Shown: piece after piece, positions 23,975-32,544 of the stretch
How positions within the stretch are numbered: the stretch's first letter is position 1
Layout of the letters: each line of letters starts with the position of its first letter
Assembly (NCBI RefSeq): GCF_010686765.1
Contig: NZ_JAAGWF010000023.1
Location: 57,934-121,933, forward strand
DNA from: Geodermatophilus sabuli
GTDB lineage: Bacteria; Actinomycetota; Actinomycetes; Mycobacteriales; Geodermatophilaceae
DNA length: 64,000 nucleotides
Direction of reading: 5' to 3'
The notes under the pieces: generated by a model
Seen by the model: only the letters and a program-made list of their open reading frames with translations
What the model was told of the DNA's origin: nothing
Database searches by the model: none
Program-made: the position numbers and the translations under genes

Positions 23975-24880
23975 ATGGCCGAGATCGAGCTGATCGGGGT
24001 CCCGTTCGACGGGTTCGGGCGCGCGGGCAACCAGGCACTGGCGGCGGACGCCCTGCTCCGGGCCGGGCTGGCCGGGGCCTTCGCCGGTGCCCGCATCGGG
24101 GAGACCGTCCTCGAGCTCCCCCCGCCCGACCCCCGCCGGGGCGCGGCGACCGGCCTGCTCAACGAGCCGGCGCTGACGGTCATGGTGGACGCACTCGCCG
24201 GGCGGGTGGCCGCAGCGGTGGGCGCCGGCCGGTTCCCCGTCGTCCACGGCGCTGACTGCAGCACCCTGCTCGGCACGGTCGACGGCCTGCGGACGGCGTC
24301 CGGTCGGGCCGGCCTGGTCTTCGTCGACGGCCACGAGGACACCATGCCCCTCGACGTCTCGGAGGACGGCGAGGCGGCCAACGCCGAGCTGGCCCTCCTG
24401 CTCGGGCGGACCGGCCACCTGCTCACCGGACCGCTGCGCCGGCGGCTCGGCACCCTGGACGCGTCCGCGCTCGCCGTCCTCGGGCCGCGCGACGACGACT
24501 GGCGGCGCCGGTTCGGCGTCGCCTCGCTCCGGGACGCGGGGGTGTGGCTGCGGGACGTCGACGAGGTGGCCGCCGATCCGCGGGGAGCCGGCCGGGCCGC
24601 CGCCTCGCACGTCGCGGGGGCGGCCGCGGCGTGGTGGCTGCACGTCGACCTGGACGTCCTCGATCCCGTCGAGTTCCCCGCCCAGGGACTGCCCGGCGTG
24701 CCCGACGACCCGGGCGGCCTGACCTGGCCGCAGCTCACCGACCTGCTCCTCGCCGCGCTGGGCGTCGCCGGCTGCGCGGGCTGGAGCCTGGCCATCTACG
24801 ACCCCGAGCAGGATCCCGGTGGTGTCTCGGCCCGCCGCATCGTGCGGCTGGCGCGGGAGGTCGCCGCGGCTCTGCCCTGA
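23975..24880 (+). CDS. Arginase/agmatinase-family protein with a Cys in the first metal motif
   Basis: 301 residues with the ureohydrolase fold. The aspartate motifs are intact: D118-G-H-E-D122 and H-V-D225-L-D227-V-L-D230. In the first motif the usual G-G-D-H reads H-G-A-D-C (91-95), so one manganese ligand histidine is Cys95. Ureohydrolases cleave guanidino groups to urea. Placed between uraH and uricase, it may act on allantoin-derived ureides or guanidines, but that is inference; arginase proper is not supported. It starts 16 bases after uraH and is probably in the same transcript. Confidence 0.78.
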   Translation: MAEIELIGVPFDGFGRAGNQALAADALLRAGLAGAFAGARIGETVLELPPPDPRRGAATGLLNEPALTVMVDALAGRVAAAVGAGRFPVVHGADCSTLLGTVDGLRTASGRAGLVFVDGHEDTMPLDVSEDGEAANAELALLLGRTGHLLTGPLRRRLGTLDASALAVLGPRDDDWRRRFGVASLRDAGVWLRDVDEVAADPRGAGRAAASHVAGAAAAWWLHVDLDVLDPVEFPAQGLPGVPDDPGGLTWPQLTDLLLAALGVAGCAGWSLAIYDPEQDPGGVSARRIVRLAREVAAALP

Positions 24881-24890
24881 GACCGACGAC

Positions 24891-24904
24891 GTTCCACGTG
24901 CAAC
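24891..24904. promoter_or_regulatory. CACGTG-centred palindrome before uricase
   Basis: GTTCCACGTGCAAC is a 14-base palindrome with one mismatched pair, located between the arginase-like gene and uricase. It differs at one base from the perfect 14-base palindrome at 63432-63445. It may be a regulator site for uricase; the protein that would bind it is unknown. Confidence 0.4.
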
Positions 24905-24938
24905 ACGACCGCACCGACGGCCAGGGAGGCTGCCCCGC

Positions 24939-25829
24939 ATGGCGATCCGGCTCGGGCCCAACCAGTACGGCAAGGCGGAGGTCCGCGTGGTCGCGGTGGA
25001 CCGGAGCCGCCCCGCGCACACGCTCGTCGACCTCGACGTCAGCACCAGCCTGCGGGGCGACTTCACCGCCGCGCACACCGCCGGCGACAACGGTCACGTG
25101 CTGACCACCGACACCCAGAAGAACACCGTCTTCGCCTTCGCCCGCGACGGGGTCGGCTCCCCGGAGGCGTTCGGGCTGCGGCTGGCCCGCCACTTCGCCG
25201 GCCGCCACGACTGGATCAGCGGCGCCCGCGTGGCGGTCGAGTCCTACGGCTGGGACCGGATCACGGTGGGCGGCCGGCCGCACGACCACGCGTTCCGGCG
25301 CGACGGCGGAGAGGTCCGGACGGCGGTGGTGACGGTGGACGGCGACGACGTGCACGTGCTGTCCGGACTGCACGACCTCGTCGTCCTCAAGACCACGGGC
25401 TCGGAGTTCTGGGGTTTCCCGCGGGACGAGTACACGACGCTGGCCGAGACCCGTGAGCGGATCCTCGCCACCGCGGTGACCGCCCGCTGGCGCCACCTCG
25501 GGGACGACCTGGACTGGGACGACGCCTTCGACGGCGTCCGGACGACGCTGCTGGAGACCTTCGCCGCGACCCACTCCCTCGCCCTGCAGCAGACGCTGTA
25601 CGCGATGGGCGAGGCCGTGCTGCAGCGCTTCCCGGCCGTCGCCGAGGTGCGCATGTCGATGCCGAACCGGCACCACTTCCTCCAGGACCTGTCCGCGTTC
25701 GGCCTGGACAACCCCGACGTCGTCTACCACGCCGACGACCGCCCGTACGGGCTGATCGAGGGGGTGGTGCTGCGCGACGACGTCCCGCCCGCGGAGGCCG
25801 CCTGGCAGGCGACGCCGGGCTTCTGCTGA
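24939..25829 (+). CDS. Urate oxidase (uricase)
   Basis: 296 residues, cofactor-free T-fold uricase. It oxidises urate to 5-hydroxyisourate plus hydrogen peroxide. Catalytic Lys12 (Y-G-K-A-E-V-R-V), Thr57 and Asp58 in the T-T-D-T-Q-K-N segment, and the later N-R-H-H-F motif near residue 240 are present. Length is normal and the product would be cytosolic or peroxide-exposed as a tetramer. A strong AGGGAGG lies about eight bases before the ATG. It is the last gene of the plus-strand purine block and may have its own promoter. Confidence 0.94.
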   Translation: MAIRLGPNQYGKAEVRVVAVDRSRPAHTLVDLDVSTSLRGDFTAAHTAGDNGHVLTTDTQKNTVFAFARDGVGSPEAFGLRLARHFAGRHDWISGARVAVESYGWDRITVGGRPHDHAFRRDGGEVRTAVVTVDGDDVHVLSGLHDLVVLKTTGSEFWGFPRDEYTTLAETRERILATAVTARWRHLGDDLDWDDAFDGVRTTLLETFAATHSLALQQTLYAMGEAVLQRFPAVAEVRMSMPNRHHFLQDLSAFGLDNPDVVYHADDRPYGLIEGVVLRDDVPPAEAAWQATPGFC

Positions 25830-25855
25830 GCCCCCGGGAAGGCGCGCCGCGGGGC

Positions 25856-26338
25856 TCAACCGGGGCTGTCGATGCCGACCCCGCCGAACAGGACGTCGGC
25901 GTGGATGCGCAGATCGGCGCCGGGCTGGTCGTCGGTGCGCGTGGTCCGCCCGCCCTCGGAGAGCCCGACCCCGCCCACTCCGCGCAGGGTCCACCACACC
26001 CGCCAGCCGGCCGGCACCTCCACCCCCACGCCGCCCATCAGCGCCCGCACGGTCACGTCGATGCCGCCGGGGACCCTCGGCAGCGCGGTGAGGTCGAGCC
26101 CGGCGCCGCCCATGACCAGGTCCAGTCGGACCCGCGACAGCTCCGGGTTGGTCGGCTTCAGCTGCACGCCGCCGACCACGACGACCCGCCGGATGCCCGC
26201 GGTGCCCTCGTCGCCCTCGTCCTTGCGGCGGGCGACCAGCCGGCCGGTCACGGCGAGCACCGCCTGGAACGCCCCCCAGCCGAGCAGCCAGGGCAGCGCC
26301 TTCCGGACGGCGGGGGGCAGCGAGCGCGTCGTCCTCAT
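25856..26338 (-). CDS. Membrane-anchored LiaF-like protein
   Basis: 160 residues. A single hydrophobic segment (about 13-33, A-L-P-W-L-L-G-W-G) anchors the N-terminus. The rest is repeated beta strands with V-V-V-G-G-V, V-M-G-G-A-G-L-D-L, L-M-G-G-V-G-V and L-F-G-G-V-G-I, the repeated G-G-V/A pattern of LiaF/DUF2154-type C-terminal domains linked to envelope stress. No LiaRS pair is nearby, so a sensing role is only suggested. The second Met was taken as start because the hydrophobic anchor follows it at normal distance. Confidence 0.72.
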   Translation of the reverse strand: MRTTRSLPPAVRKALPWLLGWGAFQAVLAVTGRLVARRKDEGDEGTAGIRRVVVVGGVQLKPTNPELSRVRLDLVMGGAGLDLTALPRVPGGIDVTVRALMGGVGVEVPAGWRVWWTLRGVGGVGLSEGGRTTRTDDQPGADLRIHADVLFGGVGIDSPG

Positions 26339-26449
26339 GCCCCCAGCCTGCCCGCCGGGCACGCCGCTGCCCAGTGCGCCACCCCGGGGTCGACGGGCGC
26401 GTCCGGCCCCCTGCAGGGACCGGCCGCGAGCCGGCAGGGGGAGTCGCCG

Positions 26450-28033
26450 TCAGTAGCGGAACTGGCCCACCGACGCGCTGAGCGCCGCGGCCATGCGGGC
26501 CACCTCGTCCATCGCCGTCCGCGCGTCGGTCATCGCCGCCGTCGTGGCGCCCGCGGCGCCGGCCACCGCACCGATGTTCTCGGCGATCTGGCCGGCCGAC
26601 ATCGCCGCCTCGGCCACGTTGCGGTTCATCTCCGTGGTGGTCGCGGTCTGCTCCTCGACCGCCGCGGCGATGGTGCCCTGCGAGTCGTTGATCAGGCCGA
26701 TGATCTGCGAGATCTCGCCGATCGCCCGCACCGCACCGCCGGTGTCGGCCTGGATGGCCTCGACGCGGGCGGTGATGTCCTGCGTCGCCTTGGCGGTCTC
26801 CTGGGCCAGCTCCTTGACCTCGTTGGCCACGACGGCGAAGCCCTTGCCCGCCTCTCCCGCGCGGGCGGCCTCGATGGTGGCGTTGAGGGCCAGCAGGTTC
26901 GTCTGCTCGGCGATCGCGGTGATGACCTTGACCACGCTGGCGATCTCCAGGGAGGACTCCCCGAGCTTGGCGACCGTCGCGGTGGTGGCGTCGGCGACGT
27001 GCACGGCCTGTCCGGCCACCCGGGCGACCTCGCTGGCGTTGCGGGCGATCTCCCGGATGGAGGCCCCCATCTCCTCCGAGCCGGCGGCCACCGTCTGGAC
27101 ATTGACCGAGACCTGCCCCGCCGCCTCGGCCACGACGCCGCTCTGCACCGAGGACTCGTCGGCCAGCCGCGTCATGTCCTGCGCGGTCACCGACAGCTCC
27201 TCGGTGGCGGAGGCCAGCGTCGTCGACGTGTCCCCGATGCTCGTGAGCACCCCCCGCATGGTGGCCATCGAGGCCTCCAGCGCGGCGGCCATCCGCCCGA
27301 CCTCGTCCCGGCTGGTGACCCCCGATGTCGCGCGGAGGTCGCCCTCGGCCAGGTCGGCCAGCACGGCGCCCACCCGGTTCAGCGGCCGCACGACCGAGCG
27401 GGTGACGACCCAGCCCAGTCCGCCGAGCACCAGCACCCCGACGACGGCCACCAGCACCGCGAGGGTGATCGCCGTCGACCGCTGCTCGGCGCTGTCCGAG
27501 GCGGCCGTGGCCGCCTCGGAGCCGACGGCCTCACCGACGGCCGGCAGCTCCTCCTCCAGCGCCGTGAAGGCCGCCCCGAAGCCGGGGTAGGCCGCCCGCG
27601 CCGCCACCGGGTCGGTGCCGGCGAGCGTCACGATGTCCGCGGCCGAGGCCAGGTAGGCCTCCACCGCCGGGGTGGCCGACTCCACGGCCGCGGTCACCTC
27701 GGCGCTCAGGCCGTCGGCGAGGACCGCGGCCAGGGACGCCCGGAAGGTGTCGCCGTGGTCCTGCAGGTCGCCGCGCGCCGCGGCGTACTCCGGCCCGGCG
27801 CCCGAGAGCAGCGCCGCCAGGACGTCCCCCCGCACCGCGTCGTGCATCATGTCCGCCTCGAGCGCAGCGCCGGTGGCGCGCGTCGTGGCCAGCAGCTCGT
27901 CGGTGCGTTCCCCCGTCGCGCGCAGGGCCTGCACCGTGATGACGGCGAAGACGGCCAGGACGACGGCGCCCACGGCCACGAGGGCGGCGAGCTTGACGCC
28001 GAGCGGGCGGTCGGACCAGAGGTTGCGCGCCAT
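26450..28033 (-). CDS. Methyl-accepting chemotaxis protein
   Basis: 527 residues. A first membrane helix (about 15-37) is followed by an extracytoplasmic four-helix bundle, a second helix (about 185-207), a HAMP domain (R-S-V-V-R-P-L-N-R) and the long coiled-coil signalling domain. The hairpin tip carries the [21 protein letters not shown] motif that binds CheA and CheW. It senses an unknown ligand. AGGAG six bases before the ATG at 28033 fixes the start. No che or flagellar genes are nearby in the window. An 18-base palindrome lies just upstream. Confidence 0.92.
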   Translation of the reverse strand: MARNLWSDRPLGVKLAALVAVGAVVLAVFAVITVQALRATGERTDELLATTRATGAALEADMMHDAVRGDVLAALLSGAGPEYAAARGDLQDHGDTFRASLAAVLADGLSAEVTAAVESATPAVEAYLASAADIVTLAGTDPVAARAAYPGFGAAFTALEEELPAVGEAVGSEAATAASDSAEQRSTAITLAVLVAVVGVLVLGGLGWVVTRSVVRPLNRVGAVLADLAEGDLRATSGVTSRDEVGRMAAALEASMATMRGVLTSIGDTSTTLASATEELSVTAQDMTRLADESSVQSGVVAEAAGQVSVNVQTVAAGSEEMGASIREIARNASEVARVAGQAVHVADATTATVAKLGESSLEIASVVKVITAIAEQTNLLALNATIEAARAGEAGKGFAVVANEVKELAQETAKATQDITARVEAIQADTGGAVRAIGEISQIIGLINDSQGTIAAAVEEQTATTTEMNRNVAEAAMSAGQIAENIGAVAGAAGATTAAMTDARTAMDEVARMAAALSASVGQFRY

Positions 28034-28059
28034 GGGGCACTCCTGCGACAGGGCCATCG

Positions 28060-28077
28060 AGTGTGAGACCTCACACT
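28060..28077. promoter_or_regulatory. Palindrome upstream of the chemoreceptor gene
   Basis: Eight-base arms AGTGTGAG and CTCACACT are separated by two bases, 26 bases ahead of the chemoreceptor start. Half-sites TGTGA/TCACA resemble CRP-family sites but with four rather than six bases between them. A role as operator is inferred from position. Confidence 0.45.
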
Positions 28078-28133
28078 GCTGGTCCCCTCATCGGCAGCTC
28101 ACTGGAGTCGCTACAGCCGAAGTCCGCACACCT

Positions 28134-29282
28134 TCAATCCTCAACTGTTCCGGAATGCCGGAGCCGGTAGAAGCGGAAGACGTCGTGCTCCACCGGGAGG
28201 ACGTCGATCCCGGCGAACCCCGCCGCCCGCGCGTAGCCCTCCAGCACCGCCGGCCGCATCACCGTCCCCGTGCCGGCCGACGGGCGGGTGGACAGCCCGT
28301 CGGGCAGGCAGCAGGTGAGGCTGTAGGCGTACATGAGCCGCTCGACCTCGTCCCCGGGGGCGGTGAACCGCTCGGCCACCCGCTCGTCGACGACCAGGAC
28401 GGTGCCACCGGGCGCGACCATCGCCCGCATGGCGGCCAGGACGGCGACCGGGTCGGCCAGGTCGTGGACGCACTCGAACGCCGTGACCACGTCGTAGCGG
28501 CCCCTGGCGGCGGAGAGCCGCCCGACGTCGGCCACGCGGAAGCCGACGCGGTCGGCCACGCCGGCCTCCTCGGCGTTGCGCCGGGCGGCCTCGACCGACG
28601 GAGCGTCGACGTCGTACCCGTCGACGCGGGCCTGCGGGTACGCGCGGGCGATGCCGATCGAGGACCAGCCCATCCCGCAGCCGACGTCGGCGACCCGGCC
28701 ACCGGCGCGCAACGCGGCATCGAGTCCGGGCACCGACGGGAGGTCCCGGGTGGCCAGCGGCCCGAGGAAGTACGCGCGGTTGGCGGCCGCCTGGGCGTCC
28801 CGCGCGTCCTCCATCTCGGCCCAGCCCAGCCCGCCACCGCTGCGGTAGACCTCGAGCAGCCGCGGCACGTTGCGGGTGAAGGCCAGGGCGGCACGGGCGA
28901 ACGGCGGCGTGAACGCCAGGTCGAGCTCGTCGACCAGCACCGGGCGGTGCTCCGCCGGCAGGGCGAAGCGCCGCTGCTCCGGCCCCGCCTGAGGGTCGTC
29001 CACGGTGAGCAGGCCGGCGACCGCCTGCTGCTCCAGCCACTCGCGGGCGTAGCGGGCGTCGGTGCCGGTCCGGGCGGCCAGCTCCGGGGCGGTGGCCGGA
29101 GCCTCGTCCAGCGCCCGGTACCAGCCCAGCTCGCTGCCGAGGTGCACCGCGGCGAGCTCCAGGCTGGCGAGGACCGCGGCGCCGAGCCGGTCGGCCAGGG
29201 GCTGCGGCGCGGCGGCCGTGTCGGGCGGTGCGGCGGGAACGGGGATGCCGGCGGTGACGGACGGGAGGTCGGTGCTGGTCAT
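28134..29282 (-). CDS. SAM-dependent methyltransferase with winged-helix N-terminus
   Basis: 382 residues. A helical N-terminal part (about 25-120) with T-A-P-E-L-A-A-R-T-G resembles the dimerisation winged helix of O-methyltransferases. The class I methyltransferase domain follows, with motif I V-A-D-V-G-C-G-M-G-W-S-S near residue 195, D-G-Y-D-V-D as motif II and F-E-C-V-H-D-L as motif IV. A small molecule is the likely methyl acceptor; which one cannot be told. It stands alone between the chemoreceptor and the RlmG/RsmC-like gene. Confidence 0.82.
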   Translation of the reverse strand: MTSTDLPSVTAGIPVPAAPPDTAAAPQPLADRLGAAVLASLELAAVHLGSELGWYRALDEAPATAPELAARTGTDARYAREWLEQQAVAGLLTVDDPQAGPEQRRFALPAEHRPVLVDELDLAFTPPFARAALAFTRNVPRLLEVYRSGGGLGWAEMEDARDAQAAANRAYFLGPLATRDLPSVPGLDAALRAGGRVADVGCGMGWSSIGIARAYPQARVDGYDVDAPSVEAARRNAEEAGVADRVGFRVADVGRLSAARGRYDVVTAFECVHDLADPVAVLAAMRAMVAPGGTVLVVDERVAERFTAPGDEVERLMYAYSLTCCLPDGLSTRPSAGTGTVMRPAVLEGYARAAGFAGIDVLPVEHDVFRFYRLRHSGTVED

Positions 29283-29334
29283 GCCCGCCGACCGTGGCCC
29301 GCGACGGCGACGCGGGCCAGGGCCCTCCGGCCCG

Positions 29335-29388
29335 ACCCCGGTGCCGGCCCCCGGCCCGGTCCCGGCCCCGGCCCCGGCCCCGGCTTCA
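29335..29388. repeat. GGCCCC-type short tandem repeat
   Basis: The hexamer GGCCCC/CCCCGG is repeated with small variations between the two methyltransferase genes. It could fold into a G-quadruplex on one strand or help end transcription. A related GC-rich stretch lies at about 30520-30597 on the other side of the next gene. Confidence 0.5.
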
Positions 29389-30513
29389 GCGGCGTGTGGA
29401 GACGGTGACGGTGAACTTCGGGGTCTGCTCGGCGACCCGGGTGGGCCCGACGAGCCGGCTCAGCACCGGCTTGTAGCGCAGCGCGGAGTTGTAGACCGTC
29501 CACAGCTCGCCACCGGGCCGGAGCACCCGTGCCGCCGCGGCGAACAGCCGATCGGCGGCGGTGGTCACGACGGCCGCGCCGACGTGGAACGGCGGGTTGA
29601 GGACGACGAGGTCGACACCGCCGTCGGCCAGCGACTCCGCGGCGTCGTCCCGGACGACGTCGATCCGGTCTCCGAGGTCGTTGGCGGCCGCCGTCTCGGT
29701 GGCCGACCGGACGGCCGCCGCGGACTGGTCCGTGGCGACCACCCGCACCGTCAGGCGGGCGGCCGCGAGGGCAGCCGCGAGCACCCCGGTGCCGCAGCCG
29801 AGGTCGAGTGCCACCTCCGCGTCCGGCGCCATGCGGTCCAGCGAGCGCAGCAGCGTCCGCGTCCCGATGTCGACCTTCGTGCCGGCGAACGCGGCGCCGT
29901 GCGCGCACACGGTCAGCCCGAGGTCGGGGTGCTCCTGGCGGCGCGGGAACGTCGTCCGGACGCCGGGGCGCGGACCGCGGGCGACCAGCACCCGCGACTT
30001 CTGCCGCGCCAGCGTCGCCGACACCTCGGTGAACGACTCCCCCAGCACGTCGTTCATCGCGTGCGTCATGTGCTTGACCCGCCCGCCGACCAGGACGGTG
30101 ACGTCGGGCGCCGCGGAAGCGGCGAGGACCTCGGCGATCTCGCGCAGCGCCTCCAGCCCCTTCGGGGCCTGCACCAGCACCAGCCGGGCGCCGTCGGCCA
30201 GCGCCGGGCCCAGCGGGACCGGGCGGGAGGTGCCGGTCAGCCCGGTCCGCTCGGCGTTGCGCTCCAGCGCCCGCTCCCCCACCAGCAGGTCCTGGGCGAC
30301 GCGGACGTCCCGGGCCCCCATCGTGACCGCACCCAGGGTCAGCGCCCCGTACGCGTCGTCGACGACGGCGACCGCGCCGGGTCCGCAGCCGGCGACCAGC
30401 TCGGCGGCGGTGTCCAGCAGCAGCCGGTCGGTCGCGTCGACCGCGACCAGCTCTGGCGCCTCCACGTCGGGAGCCCGCCGGAGCTGGGAGAGGACCTCAG
30501 CCGTCTCAGTCAT
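29386..30513 (-). CDS. RsmC/RlmG-like rRNA guanine-N2 methyltransferase
   Basis: 375 residues in two tandem Rossmann-like halves. The N-terminal half lacks a full SAM motif, while the C-terminal half carries motif I L-D-L-G-C-G-T-G near residue 245 and the N6/N2-type catalytic motif L-N-P-P-F-H near 310, as in RsmC and RlmG. These modify a guanine N2 in ribosomal RNA; which rRNA position is modified cannot be told from sequence alone. It ends within the repeat-rich spacer. Start ATG is clear. Confidence 0.85.
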   Translation of the reverse strand: MTETAEVLSQLRRAPDVEAPELVAVDATDRLLLDTAAELVAGCGPGAVAVVDDAYGALTLGAVTMGARDVRVAQDLLVGERALERNAERTGLTGTSRPVPLGPALADGARLVLVQAPKGLEALREIAEVLAASAAPDVTVLVGGRVKHMTHAMNDVLGESFTEVSATLARQKSRVLVARGPRPGVRTTFPRRQEHPDLGLTVCAHGAAFAGTKVDIGTRTLLRSLDRMAPDAEVALDLGCGTGVLAAALAAARLTVRVVATDQSAAAVRSATETAAANDLGDRIDVVRDDAAESLADGGVDLVVLNPPFHVGAAVVTTAADRLFAAAARVLRPGGELWTVYNSALRYKPVLSRLVGPTRVAEQTPKFTVTVSTRR

Positions 30514-30630
30514 GGTCGGTGGGGGCCACGGCCCCGGCCCTGGCCCCCCTGCAGGGGCCCGCCGCCTGTTGCGGCCCCGTCCCGGGCCCCGCCCTCAGCT
30601 CGCGGACGGTGGGGACGACGGGGTCCCTCA

Positions 30631-30969
30631 TCAGACGCCGGGGAGGGCGACCGGGCAGGAGACCCCCGTGGAGTGGACCGGGCAGTACCCGTTCGGGAGC
30701 TCGTAGAGGTACTGCTGGTGGTACCCCTCGGCGTGGTGGAAGTCGCCGAGCGGCGCGATCTCGGTGGTGGTCTCGCCGTGCCCGGCCTTCTCCACACCCC
30801 AGGAGCACCCGGCGCCGAAGACGGCGGTCTGCAGGCCCTCGGGGAACGGTGGCTGGATGCGGTTGCCGTTGACCGCGTGGACCTCGGGGACGTTCGGCAG
30901 CGCCCCGGAGCGGCCCGGCAGTGCGTCCGCGGCCGCCACCGGCTGGGTCGTGACCCGGGTGGAGGACAT
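30631..30969 (-). pseudogene. Internally deleted peptide methionine sulfoxide reductase (MsrA)
   Basis: 112 residues with both ends of an actinobacterial MsrA but not its middle. Residues 1-60 match the N-terminus ([18 protein letters not shown]) and reach the catalytic Cys55 loop, which reads G-C-S-W-G instead of G-C-F-W-G. Residues 62-112 match the C-terminus ([18 protein letters not shown] with resolving cysteines). About 100 residues that form the core sheet and the glutamate/aspartate site are missing, yet the frame stays open. It is probably non-functional; a reduced variant with another role is possible. Confidence 0.75.
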
Positions 30970-31072
30970 GCTGGGAGCGTAGGCGCGTCAGGCAACCCCC
31001 AGCTCACGCGCGGGAACCGGCGGAACGGCGACCGGCGGGTTGCCATGGCCCGGATGCGGGCAGGGAGCGGAC

Positions 31073-31276
31073 ATGTGGCTCTTCCTCACCCGCCGGCTGC
31101 GCATGTGGCTGCTCCTGACCGTCGTCGTCCCCCTGGCCACCGGCATCCTCCGGCGGGCCGGGCGAGCCCTGGAACGGCGGACCGGCCCCACCCAGGTCAG
31201 CGGGGCGCTGCTCAAGGCCGGCGACCTCGGGGACCGCGCCCGCGCGACCCTGCGCGGCGGGCGCCGCCGCCGGTGA
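31073..31276 (+). CDS. Small basic membrane protein
   Basis: 67 residues. M-W-L-F-L-T-R-R-L-R is followed by one hydrophobic segment (about 11-26), then a basic soluble tail rich in Arg and Gly. GGGAG lies six bases before the ATG. The stop overlaps the start of the alpha/beta hydrolase gene by four bases, so the two are translated together. Similar short membrane proteins are common in actinobacteria; function is unknown. Confidence 0.65.
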   Translation: MWLFLTRRLRMWLLLTVVVPLATGILRRAGRALERRTGPTQVSGALLKAGDLGDRARATLRGGRRRR

Positions 31277-31962
31277 CGGCGGGCTCGTCCCCCGTCCTCG
31301 AGCACGTCCCACCGTCGCGCCCGGTCCGGGCCGTGGCGGTCTTCTGCCACGGCGGCACGGTGGCCAGCGTCGAGCCGCCGCGCGAGCGGGCCCTCTCCCT
31401 GCTGCGGATGCGGGCGGTGGAGCAGTTCGTCCGCCGCGCGGCGGCCGACCGTGGGCTGGCCACCTACCTGCTGCGCTACCGGGTGGCCGGCTGGAACGGC
31501 GCGGCGGCCGACGCCTTCGCCGACGTGCGGTGGGCGCTGGCCGACATCCGCGGCCGGCACGGCGACGAGGTCCCGGTCGTGCTCGTCGGGCACTCGATGG
31601 GTGGCCGGGCGGTGCTGCGGGCCGGCGGGGACCCGTCGGTCCGGGCGGTCTGTGCGCTGGCCCCGTGGACGCCGCTGGGCGAGCCGGTGGACCACCTGCG
31701 GGGCCGTACGGTGACGGTGCTGCACGGCCGCGGCGACCGCTGGGTGCCGGCCGAGCTGTCGGCCGAGTTCGCCGCCCGGGCGCGGTCCGCGGGTGCCCGC
31801 ATCGCCCGGTTCACCATCGCCGGCGGGCACAGCATGGTGCGGCGGGCGCCGGTGTGGCACGCGTTCGTCCGGGACGCCGTCCTCCCGGGCGCCGGGCTGG
31901 CGCCCGAGCGCGCCGACCTGCGCGCCGCGCTCGACCGCGGGGACCTCGCCGTCCCGCTCTGA
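31273..31962 (+). CDS. Alpha/beta hydrolase
   Basis: 229 residues. The nucleophile elbow is G-H-S-M-G-G near residue 115; an oxyanion-side F-C-H-G-G lies near residue 24; the C-terminal H-G-R-G-D (acid) and G-G-H-S-M-V (histidine) complete a catalytic triad. It is short, close to dienelactone-hydrolase-like or serine-esterase size. Substrate is unknown. The GTG overlaps the stop of the small membrane protein. Confidence 0.84.
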   Translation: MTAGSSPVLEHVPPSRPVRAVAVFCHGGTVASVEPPRERALSLLRMRAVEQFVRRAAADRGLATYLLRYRVAGWNGAAADAFADVRWALADIRGRHGDEVPVVLVGHSMGGRAVLRAGGDPSVRAVCALAPWTPLGEPVDHLRGRTVTVLHGRGDRWVPAELSAEFAARARSAGARIARFTIAGGHSMVRRAPVWHAFVRDAVLPGAGLAPERADLRAALDRGDLAVPL

Positions 31963-32073
31963 CCGGTGCGCGCCGCGGCCGGGGTCCGCCGCCGAGGCTG
32001 CTGGCGCTGGCGCTGCGGTCGTTGGCAGCAGGGGGTCTCGTGCCGGCGGGGGACTCGACCGAGGATCGCGACC

Positions 32074-32520
32074 GTGCCCCTCGACTGGTCGACCGACCCC
32101 GCCGACGCCGTCCGCCACTTCGCGCACCGGCTGGCCGTGGAGACCGACGTCAGCGACGTCGCCGCCGCGCTGGCCTCCGGGACGCCCGGCTTCGTGCTGC
32201 TCGACAGCCGGAGCCCGGCGGCCTGGGCGCAGGGGCACGTGCCCGGGGCGGTGCACCTGCCCGGCACGGAGATCGCCGGGCGCGCAGCAGCCGAGCTGGC
32301 CCGGTCGGTCCCCGTGGTGACCTACTGCTGGGGCCCCGGGTGCAACGGTGCGACGCGGGCAGCCCTGGCGCTGGCCCGGCTCGGCTTCCGGGTGCGGGAG
32401 ATGATCGGCGGCTTCGAGTACTGGGCACGGGAGGGCCTGCCGGTGCAGACCGCCGACGGCGTCTCCCGGCCCGAGGTGGACCCGCTCACGGCGCCGACGA
32501 CGGTCACCTGCGGCTGCTGA
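32074..32520 (+). CDS. Rhodanese-domain sulfurtransferase
   Basis: 148 residues, a single rhodanese domain. The D-S-R-S-P-A-A-W-A-Q-G-H-V-P-G-A-V-H block is the CDC25/rhodanese signature; the active loop Y-C-W-G-P-G-C-N-G-A-T holds Cys85 as the likely persulfide carrier and a second Cys90. It moves sulfane sulfur to a thiophilic acceptor. GAGG lies nine bases before the GTG at 32074. The frame stays open upstream but is not protein-like. It ends with a T-C-G-C tail. Confidence 0.82.
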   Translation: MPLDWSTDPADAVRHFAHRLAVETDVSDVAAALASGTPGFVLLDSRSPAAWAQGHVPGAVHLPGTEIAGRAAAELARSVPVVTYCWGPGCNGATRAALALARLGFRVREMIGGFEYWAREGLPVQTADGVSRPEVDPLTAPTTVTCGC

Positions 32521-32544
32521 CCGCGCTCCAGGCCCGGGCGCGGG

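Noticed and set aside
29335..29388. Tandem repeats considered as a CRISPR array
   Set aside because: Units are six bases with no spacers, and no cas gene is nearby.
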